In this document: positions 58,266 to 64,000 of the stretch, piece by piece
Position numbering within the stretch: position 1 is the stretch's first letter
Layout of the letters: every line of letters starts with the position of its first letter
Origin: Rhodopseudomonas boonkerdii
GTDB taxonomy: Bacteria; Pseudomonadota; Alphaproteobacteria; Rhizobiales; Xanthobacteraceae
Direction: 5' to 3'
Assembly (NCBI RefSeq): GCF_021184025.1
Contig: NZ_CP036537.1
Span: 1,364,001 to 1,428,000, forward strand
Length of the DNA stretch: 64,000 bases
The notes under the pieces: model-generated
Told to the model about the DNA's origin: nothing
Seen by the model: the letters and a program-made list of their open reading frames with translations, nothing else
Database searches by the model: none
Position numbers and translations under genes: made by a program

Positions 58266-60278
58266 ATGCCCCGCGATAACGATAAAAACAACGGCCCCTC
58301 GCGCGGCCGGCCATCTGGTGGCAAAGGCCCGGGTAAGGGCGGCCGTTCGGGCGCCGCACGTGGGCCGGAGAAGAAGTTCGCCAAGCGCGACGGCAGTTAT
58401 ACACCGCGCTCGCAGGGTGGGGGTGGCGAAAAGCGGTCGTTTGGCAAGCGCGATGGCGATCACGCGCCGCGCCGTGATTATGGCGATGGGCCGCGTCCAC
58501 GTTTCAATCGCGATGAGCGTCCCGCGCGCGGTGATGGCGATCGTCCGTCGCGTGGTCCGCGCAAGGAATTCGGTGACCGCCCGCCGCGCCGCGATCGCGA
58601 CGATACACGTCCGGCCGGTCGGTTCTCAGAAAAGAAGTTTGGTGATCGCAAGCCGCGTGATGGTGATCGTCCTTTCAGCGCGCGCCCGTCGCGTGACAGT
58701 GATCGCCCGCGTGGTGACCGCTCGTTCGGCGATCGCAAGCAGCGCGAAGGTGCCGGCGAGAAGCGCGTCTATGCGCCGCGTGGCGATCGTCCACAGGGCG
58801 ACCGGCCGTTTGGCGAGAAGAAATTTTCCCGCGGTAGGCCGGATCGTGGCGGTCCGCGCAAGAGTTCTGGCGGCCGTGGTGATCGCGATTTCGAACGCGG
58901 TCCTGACCGCAGCGACGAGAAGCCCTGGCAGAAGCGCGAGCGTAGCGATGATCGCGGTCCCCGCCCGGCGCGCGCGCCACGCGATGGCGATCGCAAATTC
59001 GATAAGCCGCGCTTTGAACGCTCGCGTGACGATCGGCCCGAGCGCGGAGATGGCGAGCGCCCGCGTTACGCGCGTTCCCGCGAGGATCGTCCGCAATTCG
59101 AGCGTACGCGCGAACCGCGCGGCCGCATGGACTGGCAGGAGCAGCCACGCCGTGGCCGCGACAGCGATCATGACGAGCGTCCGCGCCGCGACAACGAAGA
59201 CGACAGCCAGATTTTCCGCAAGCGTCCCGCTTTCGGCGGTCGCGGCGAATATCGCCCGCGCGATTCCGATGCGAAAAAGGCGCCGCGCAAGCCCGCTGCG
59301 AAGAAGGCCGGCGAGCGTGTTGCGAAGGTCGTCGCCCGCGCCGGCCTGTGTTCACGCCGCGATGCCGAAGAATGGGTGACCCAGGGGCGCGTCTCGGTGA
59401 ATGGCCGCGTGATCAATTCGCCGGCGCTCGATGTCAATGACAGCGACGTCATTACCGTGGACGGAAAGCCGTTGCCGGCCCGCGAGCGCACGCGGCTGTT
59501 CATGTATCACAAGCCCCGCGGCCTGATGACGACCCATGCCGATCCGGAAGGCCGGCCGACGGTGTTCGATCATCTGCCGGAGGATTTGCCGCGTCTGATT
59601 TCCATCGGTCGCCTCGACTTCAACACCGAAGGCTTGTTGTTGCTCACCAACGACGGCGGCCTTGCACGCACGCTCGAGTTGCCGGACACCGGCTGGCTGC
59701 GCCGCTACCGTGTCCGCGCCCATGGCAACGTCACTCAGGCGCAGCTCGATGAGCTCAAGAACGGCGTCGAGGTCGATGGCGTCAAATATGGCGCCATCGA
59801 TGCCACCTTGGAGCGCGATCAGGGCGCCAATGTGTGGCTCGTCTTCGCCATCCGCGAAGGCAAGAATCGCGAAGTGCGTAACGTCTGCGCGCATCTCGGC
59901 CTCGAGGTGAACCGGCTGATCCGCATCTCCTACGGTCCGTTCCAGCTCGGCGAGCTGGCGGAAGGCGAGGTCGATGAGGTGAAGACCCGTGTGCTGCGCG
60001 AGCAGCTCGGCGAGAAGATCGCCGAAGCAGCCGGCGCCGATTTCGGTCGCCAGTTGCCGAGCAAGGGCGATGTTTCGCTCGATCCGGTCATCGTCAAGAA
60101 GCCGTTGATGAAGCGCTCCACGGTGGAGGACCGCAAGGGGCGCCGTGTCGTCGTGCAGCGCTCGGGTTCGGAAGGCTCGCGTGCGCGTAACGAGGCCGAA
60201 GCTCTGTTCGGCGGCCCGAAGAAACCGCCGAAGCGGGGCTACAAGGGCAAGCGCGATATCAAGCCGCGGGACGAGTGA
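58266..60278 (+). CDS. 23S rRNA pseudouridine synthase (RluB type) with very long basic N-terminal extension
   Basis: 670 residues from the ATG at 58266. Residues 1 to ~345 are low-complexity, with repeats of R-x-R-D-G-D-R-P and D-R-P-x-R-G-D type, rich in Arg, Asp, Gly, Lys and Pro. An S4 RNA-binding domain (VAKVVARAGLCSRRDAEEWV) begins near 349. The catalytic domain has RLFMYHKPRGLMTT and GRLDFNTEGLLLL with catalytic Asp451, then REGKNREVRNVCAHLG. The C-terminal end is again Lys/Arg-rich. RluB/RsuA-family enzymes make pseudouridine in rRNA; which position cannot be told. It probably leads an operon with rsmD. Confidence 0.93.
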   Translation: MPRDNDKNNGPSRGRPSGGKGPGKGGRSGAARGPEKKFAKRDGSYTPRSQGGGGEKRSFGKRDGDHAPRRDYGDGPRPRFNRDERPARGDGDRPSRGPRKEFGDRPPRRDRDDTRPAGRFSEKKFGDRKPRDGDRPFSARPSRDSDRPRGDRSFGDRKQREGAGEKRVYAPRGDRPQGDRPFGEKKFSRGRPDRGGPRKSSGGRGDRDFERGPDRSDEKPWQKRERSDDRGPRPARAPRDGDRKFDKPRFERSRDDRPERGDGERPRYARSREDRPQFERTREPRGRMDWQEQPRRGRDSDHDERPRRDNEDDSQIFRKRPAFGGRGEYRPRDSDAKKAPRKPAAKKAGERVAKVVARAGLCSRRDAEEWVTQGRVSVNGRVINSPALDVNDSDVITVDGKPLPARERTRLFMYHKPRGLMTTHADPEGRPTVFDHLPEDLPRLISIGRLDFNTEGLLLLTNDGGLARTLELPDTGWLRRYRVRAHGNVTQAQLDELKNGVEVDGVKYGAIDATLERDQGANVWLVFAIREGKNREVRNVCAHLGLEVNRLIRISYGPFQLGELAEGEVDEVKTRVLREQLGEKIAEAAGADFGRQLPSKGDVSLDPVIVKKPLMKRSTVEDRKGRRVVVQRSGSEGSRARNEAEALFGGPKKPPKRGYKGKRDIKPRDE

Positions 60279-60281
60279 TTC

Positions 60282-60839
60282 ATGCGTGTGATTGGTGGCC
60301 GGCTGAGGGGGCGCAATATCGCGGGTCCCTCGACGCAAACGATCCGTCCGACGCAGGATCGCCTGCGCGAGTCGCTGTTCAACATCCTGATGCATGCCTA
60401 TGAGAACCCGATGCTGGATGCGAGGGTGCTCGATCTCTATGCCGGCACCGGTGCGCTCGGCATCGAAGCTGTGTCGCGTGGCGCCAAATTCACGCTGTTC
60501 GTCGATAATGGATCGGAAGCGCGTGCGCTGCTGCGTGACAATGTCGAAAGCCTCGGCCTCGGTGGCGTCACCAAGGTCTATCGCCGCGATGCCAGCGACC
60601 CGGGCCCGGCGCATCCTGTGGAGCCGTTCTCGCTGGTGTTCATCGATCCGCCCTATCGCATGAAGCTTGCCGAGAAGTCGCTGGCTGCCTTGCGCGATGG
60701 CGGCTGGCTGGTGTCGCAGGCCTTGCTGGTGGTGGAAGAAGCGAAGGATGCCGGCTTCGCCGCGCCCGAAGGCTATGAAGAACTCGAACGCCGCGCCTAT
60801 GACGAGACCGAATTCACGTTTCTGAGATACACAAAATAA
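60282..60839 (+). CDS. rsmD: 16S rRNA (guanine966-N2)-methyltransferase RsmD
   Basis: 185 residues beginning MRVIGGRLRGRNIAGP, then IRPTQDRLRESLFNIL, the AdoMet motif VLDLYAGTGALGIEAVSRGA and catalytic FIDPPYRM (D-P-P-Y). It methylates G966 of 16S rRNA. It begins only 3 bp after the pseudouridine synthase stop, so the two are one rRNA-modification operon. Confidence 0.96.
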   Translation: MRVIGGRLRGRNIAGPSTQTIRPTQDRLRESLFNILMHAYENPMLDARVLDLYAGTGALGIEAVSRGAKFTLFVDNGSEARALLRDNVESLGLGGVTKVYRRDASDPGPAHPVEPFSLVFIDPPYRMKLAEKSLAALRDGGWLVSQALLVVEEAKDAGFAAPEGYEELERRAYDETEFTFLRYTK

Positions 60840-60852
60840 ACGGGAGAAACCG

Positions 60853-61239
60853 ATGACGCTTGCCTGCACCTGGGATCACGTCCACATCCGCACGCCGGAT
60901 GTCGAGGCGACCGCACAGTGGTTTGCCGACAAGCTCGGCGCCGAGATCCTGCGCGCGCCCGGGCGTGTCGATATCAAGCTTGGCGGTGGCAAGATCTTTC
61001 TTGCTCCGGTTACGCCCGAGATGGGCGTCAATCCGCCGCCGGTGACGCCCTATCAGGGCCTCGATCACTTCGGTCTCGTGGTGAAGGACATTGATGCGGT
61101 GGCTGCGGACCTCAAGGCCAGGGGCGTCGAATTCACCAAGGAGCCACATACGCTCAAGCCCGGCCTGCGCATCTGCTTCATCCGCGCGCCGCAAGGCGTA
61201 TCGATCGAACTGCTGGAGCGCGATCCGAAATATACGTGA
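60853..61239 (+). CDS. VOC-family (glyoxalase-like) protein
   Basis: 128 residues with a GGGAGAA ribosome-binding site. Two beta-alpha-beta-beta-beta modules: TWDHVHIRTPDVEATAQWFADKLG and GLDHFGLVVKDIDAVAADLKARG, with the closing ICFIRAPQGVSIELLER. Candidate metal ligands are the His of DHVHI and DHFG and the Glu of SIELLE. The exact reaction is unknown. It starts 13 bp after rsmD and is probably in the same transcript. Confidence 0.88.
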   Translation: MTLACTWDHVHIRTPDVEATAQWFADKLGAEILRAPGRVDIKLGGGKIFLAPVTPEMGVNPPPVTPYQGLDHFGLVVKDIDAVAADLKARGVEFTKEPHTLKPGLRICFIRAPQGVSIELLERDPKYT

Positions 61240-61248
61240 GGTGTTTAA

Positions 61249-61278
61249 CCCTCCCCATTCGCTTCGCTTTGGGGAGGG
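61249..61278. terminator. Hairpin after the VOC gene (CCCTCCCC repeat type)
   Basis: CCCTCCCC / GGGGAGGG, a perfect 8-bp stem with a 14-base loop, lies between the VOC gene and convergent mutL. No T-run follows, so it may act as a two-way stabiliser or terminator. Confidence 0.65.
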
Positions 61279-61284
61279 ACAAGA

Positions 61285-63102
61285 TCACCTTCGCCCGAAC
61301 AGCTTCTCGATGTCGCTGAGCTTCAGCTCGACATAAGTCGGGCGGCCGTGATTGCACTGGCCGGAGTTCGGCGTCTCTTCCATCTCGCGCAGCAGCGCGT
61401 TCATCTCTTCCGGGCGCAGCCGGCGGCCGGAGCGGATCGAGCCGTGGCAGGCCATGGTCGCAGCCACATGCATCAGCCGTCGCTCCAGTGGCAGCGCTTC
61501 GTCCCATTCGGCCATGTGTTCGGCGAGATCGCGCAGCAGCGAGGCCGCATTGGTCTTGCCGAGCAGCGACGGCGTCTCACGCACTGCGATGGCGCCGGGT
61601 CCGAAACTGTCGATGGCGAGGCCGTAACTCGCCAGTTCCTCGGCGCGCTCGACCAGCTTCTCCACCGTCGCTTCATCCATCTCGACGATGTCGGGGATCA
61701 GCAGGATCTGCCGCTGCACGCCGTTCTTCGCCAGCGACGCCTTCAGCTTTTCATAGACGATGCGCTCATGGGCGGCATGTTGGTCGACCACGATCATGCC
61801 GTCACGCGTCTGTGCGATGATGTAGTTCTCGTGCACCTGTGCACGCGCCGCACCGAGCGGGCGGTCCATCAGATCGGTCGGCGCTTCTTCCATCCGCACA
61901 TCGGCCGTGGGTGTGCCGACATCGAATGCGGCCTGAGGAGCCTCTGCGAAAGCCGTTGCGCTGCTGAAAGCCGGAGCAGGCGACACCGGATAGGATGGCG
62001 AACGCTGCCAGTCCCAATTCGCATTGCGCGATGTGAAGTTCGGCGCACTGTTCGGCCGGAACGAGGACAGCACCGCGCCGGCATCGTTGTTCGCCGCCGT
62101 ACGTTTGCCCTCGCGCGCCAGGCCTTCCTTCAGGGCATGCACGATCAGCGCACGGACCAGGCCGGCGTTGCGGAAGCGCACCTCGGTCTTGGCGGGATGA
62201 ACGTTGGCATCGACCTCCTGTGGGGCGAGCGTCACGAACAGTGCCAGCACCGGATGGCGATCGCGCGGCAGATAGTCGGAATAGGCCGCGCGCACGGCGC
62301 CGACGATCAGCTTGTCGCGCACCGGGCGGCCATTGACGAACAGGTACTGGCCGAGTGCATTGGCCTTGGTGAGGGATGGCGAGGCGGCGAAACCTTCGAC
62401 CGCGACCCCTTCGCGCTCGCTGCGCACCGCAATGGCACTGGCACGGAAATCCGCACCGAGAATGTCGCCGAGCCGTGTGAGCTGGCCGGGGGCGCCGGGC
62501 AAGGCCGCAGCCCATGTGACTGGTGCGCGTTCCTCGCCGGACAGCGTGAAGGCGATATCCGGCCGCGCCATTGCGAGGCGGCGCACCACTTCGCGGATCG
62601 CCTCGGCCTCGGTGCGGTCCGTTTTGAGAAATTTCAGCCGCGCCGGCGTGGCATAGAAGAGATCGCTGACCTCGATGCGCGTGCCGTGACCGAGTGCGGC
62701 CGGCACGATCGACTCCTTCGAGCCGGCATCGACCGTGAGCGACCACGCATGCGGCTCGCTGGCATGGCGCGTGGTGATGCCGAGCCGTGCCACCGAGCCG
62801 ATCGAGGGCAGGGCCTCGCCGCGAAAGCCGAGGGTGCGGATCTGCAGCAAATCCTCGTCGTCGAGCTTGGAGGTGGCGTGGCGCTCCACGGCGAGGCCGA
62901 GATCGGCATGGGTCATGCCGTGCCCGTCATCGGTGATGGCAATCTTTCGCCGGCCGCCGCCGTCGGTAAAGATCTCGATCCGGCTGGCACCGGCATCGAT
63001 CGCGTTCTCGACCAGCTCCTTGACGACACTTGCCGGGCGCTCCACCACCTCGCCGGCGGCGATGCGGTTGACGATGGTTTCTGGCAACTGGCGAACGGGC
63101 AT
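61285..63102 (-). CDS. mutL: DNA mismatch repair protein MutL with endonuclease motif
   Basis: 605 residues. The GHKL ATPase domain has ELVENAIDAGASRIEI, TDDGHGM, GFRGEALPSIGSVA and HGTRIEVSDLFYATPARLKFLK. A linker of ~90 residues leads to the C-terminal domain with DQHAAHERIVYE (residues 440-451), the D-Q-H-A-x2-E-x4-E metal motif of the nicking MutL/PMS2 class, plus ACHGSIRSG and GQCNHGRPTYVEL. It should therefore be an endonuclease, as expected in bacteria without MutH. It is the only gene on its strand for 2 kb. Confidence 0.97.
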   Translation of the reverse strand: MPVRQLPETIVNRIAAGEVVERPASVVKELVENAIDAGASRIEIFTDGGGRRKIAITDDGHGMTHADLGLAVERHATSKLDDEDLLQIRTLGFRGEALPSIGSVARLGITTRHASEPHAWSLTVDAGSKESIVPAALGHGTRIEVSDLFYATPARLKFLKTDRTEAEAIREVVRRLAMARPDIAFTLSGEERAPVTWAAALPGAPGQLTRLGDILGADFRASAIAVRSEREGVAVEGFAASPSLTKANALGQYLFVNGRPVRDKLIVGAVRAAYSDYLPRDRHPVLALFVTLAPQEVDANVHPAKTEVRFRNAGLVRALIVHALKEGLAREGKRTAANNDAGAVLSSFRPNSAPNFTSRNANWDWQRSPSYPVSPAPAFSSATAFAEAPQAAFDVGTPTADVRMEEAPTDLMDRPLGAARAQVHENYIIAQTRDGMIVVDQHAAHERIVYEKLKASLAKNGVQRQILLIPDIVEMDEATVEKLVERAEELASYGLAIDSFGPGAIAVRETPSLLGKTNAASLLRDLAEHMAEWDEALPLERRLMHVAATMACHGSIRSGRRLRPEEMNALLREMEETPNSGQCNHGRPTYVELKLSDIEKLFGRR

Positions 63103-63223
63103 GGGTTTCCGCGCGTAGATGACGGGTCAGGGAGATGTAGGGAACTCAGGGCCTCATTCTAAGCCCCATGGGTCGCCCTGTCCCGTTTCGAACGGACCTG
63201 TCCCCGGCTTGATGCGCCGATTC

Positions 63224-63309
63224 GTAGGGCGGATGGGCCGAAGGCGTGATCCGCCGGCCGATTTCATGGCAGACTCCGCGACGGATGACGAAGCGCTCAT
63301 CCGCCCTAC
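63224..63309. repeat. GTAGGGCGGATGGGCCGAAGGC repeat copy
   Basis: GTAGGGCGGAT (63224) and ATCCGCCCTAC (to 63309) are inverted; inside, GTGATCCGCC and GGATGACGAAGCGC continue the family pattern. Related to 46321-46407. Confidence 0.85.
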
Positions 63310-63312
63310 AGT

Positions 63313-63708
63313 CTATGCGAATCGGCCGCCCTTCTGGATCACCTCGATCTTGTAGCCATCGGGATCGGTGGCGAAGAAGAAACGTGCCAACGGCTTGCCG
63401 CCGTGCTGCAACTCGCGCAGCGGGCCGGGCGTCAGCTTTTCCTGCTCGAAGCGCGCATGTTCCGCGGCGAGGTCGTCCACCATCACGGCAAGATGTCCAT
63501 AGCCGTCGCCGAGTGCATAGGGCTCGGCGCGGCCTTTGTTGACCGTCAGTTCAAGCTCGAAGGGCGAGGAGGGGTGGCGCAAATAAACAAGCGTGAAATC
63601 GTCGAAAGCCAGCCGTTCGGCGATTTCCAGGCCGAAGGCGCGCTTGTAGAAATCGAGCGAGCGGGCTTCGTCAAGTACGCGGATCATGGAATGAACGGGC
63701 TTAGCCAT
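63313..63708 (-). CDS. gloA: Lactoylglutathione lyase (glyoxalase I)
   Basis: 131 residues. It converts the methylglyoxal-glutathione adduct to S-lactoylglutathione. Metal ligands fit: His6 of HSMIRVLDEARSLDFYKRAFG, Glu of ELELTVN, His of GYGHLAVMV and Glu of GYKIEVIQKG. Length matches the bacterial Ni-dependent enzyme. The following GGRFA end is typical. Confidence 0.93.
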   Translation of the reverse strand: MAKPVHSMIRVLDEARSLDFYKRAFGLEIAERLAFDDFTLVYLRHPSSPFELELTVNKGRAEPYALGDGYGHLAVMVDDLAAEHARFEQEKLTPGPLRELQHGGKPLARFFFATDPDGYKIEVIQKGGRFA

Positions 63709-63750
63709 GGGGTCCTTTCGAGGCGTTCTCTGCCGCCGTCATTGCGAGGA

Positions 63751-63999
63751 TCAGTCGGTAAAGCGACCGCTGCGGCCGGCCTTGACGTCGCTGCGGCGCT
63801 TCTTGCTGTCGAGGCGGCGCTTCTTCGAGCCGAGCGTCGGCCTGGTCGGCCGCCGTGGTGGCTCGCGATAGGCGGCCTCCTTCAGCAGCTCCACCAGACG
63901 ATCGATGCCGTCCTGCTTGTTGCGCTCCTGGGTGCGGAAACGTTGCGCGTGAATGACGATAACGCCATCCTTGGTCATGCGCTGTCCGGCCAGCGTCGT
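63751..63999 (-). CDS. arfB: Alternative ribosome-rescue factor ArfB, C-terminal part (5' end outside window)
   Basis: The frame runs off the right edge; visible codons read TTLAGQRMTKDGVIVIHAQRFRTQERNKQD (shown in segments) to the stop at 63751. MTKDGVIVI and FRTQERNK are ArfB/YaeJ motifs, and the Arg/Lys-rich tail (PTRPTLGSKKRRLDSKKRRS) is the part that enters the mRNA channel of stalled ribosomes. The catalytic GGQ lies upstream, outside this window. The ATG at 63978 is internal, not the start. Confidence 0.9.
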   Translation of the reverse strand, partial: TTLAGQRMTKDGVIVIHAQRFRTQERNKQDGIDRLVELLKEAAYREPPRRPTRPTLGSKKRRLDSKKRRSDVKAGRSGRFTD

Positions 64000-64000
64000 G

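Noticed and set aside
58204..59379. 391-codon alternative plus frame over the Arg-rich extension
   Set aside because: Repetitive G+C-rich codons keep several frames open here. The frame that continues into the S4 and catalytic domains is the real one.
59352..60869. 505-codon minus-strand frame opposite the pseudouridine synthase and rsmD genes
   Set aside because: It crosses two well-supported genes and their boundary; composition is that of an antisense frame.
61348..63162. 604-codon plus-strand open frame opposite mutL
   Set aside because: Shadow of mutL, which has all its motifs on the minus strand.

Overview
This 64 kb window is high-GC chromosomal DNA, densely coding on both strands. 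It most likely comes from an alphaproteobacterium of the order Hyphomicrobiales, family Nitrobacteraceae (Bradyrhizobium, Rhodopseudomonas, Afipia or Tardiphaga type). The reasons are the order pal-cpoB-tilS-ftsH, hisG followed by hisZ, groES-groEL behind a CIRCE element, the run pmbA-phosphatase-DUF4170-DUF374-waaA-lpxK-DUF2093, DUF6101 and DUF2076 proteins, and several families of short intergenic palindromes typical of that group. I saw no tRNA, rRNA, CRISPR array, transposase or phage gene. The genus is an inference.

Layout. 0-9.5 kb: end of a GGDEF-EAL protein, an acyltransferase-like gene, pal, cpoB, tilS and ftsH, then a divergent GntR regulator and branched-chain-type solute-binding protein, followed by a decayed second copy of the 3' end of ftsH. 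9.5-17.8 kb: a GT87-type membrane protein, an adenosylcobalamin riboswitch, nrdA-nrdB, azlC-azlD, a TetR regulator and cytochrome c. 18-29.6 kb: glcD, glcE, glcF, a histone H1-like Lys/Ala-rich protein, a TorF-like porin, a ClC antiporter, an SbmA/YddA-type ABC protein and a lactate/glycolate permease. 29.8-39 kb: a small META-like secreted protein, an unknown periplasmic protein, groESL, a lipoprotein, an MFS carrier, a CheZ-like phosphatase, an L,D-transpeptidase and a DUF2076 protein. 39-46.9 kb: a polyprenyl-phosphate glycosyltransferase with a YdjC/NaxD-type deacetylase, hisG-hisZ, rsmE, a secreted protein coupled to ubiA, and DUF6101. 47-53 kb: the pmbA-to-lpxK lipid A run. 53-64 kb: a TadG-like protein, xseA, purD, tadA, a pseudouridine synthase with a very long basic extension, rsmD, two VOC proteins, mutL and the end of arfB.

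How genes work together. The strongest story is at 10.8-15.3 kb. A textbook B12 riboswitch leads into a B12-independent ribonucleotide reductase. Its small subunit has Phe where class Ia enzymes carry the radical Tyr, and Glu for the first metal-ligand Asp. These are the marks of the Chlamydia-type class Ic (Mn/Fe) enzyme. The implied logic is that B12 sufficiency shuts down this enzyme in favour of a B12-dependent reductase that would be encoded elsewhere. The glcDEF genes and the permease about 5.7 kb downstream fit glycolate/lactate oxidation. The 47-53 kb run is an envelope (Kdo-lipid A) gene group, and the GT2-deacetylase pair at 39.4-41.3 kb may decorate lipid A or another envelope glycan with an amino sugar.

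Two features deserve attention from a genome-architecture view. The GntR/solute-binding module lies between ftsH and a degenerate direct repeat of the ftsH tail. One palindromic repeat family sits exactly between the two cistrons of both nrdAB and groESL.
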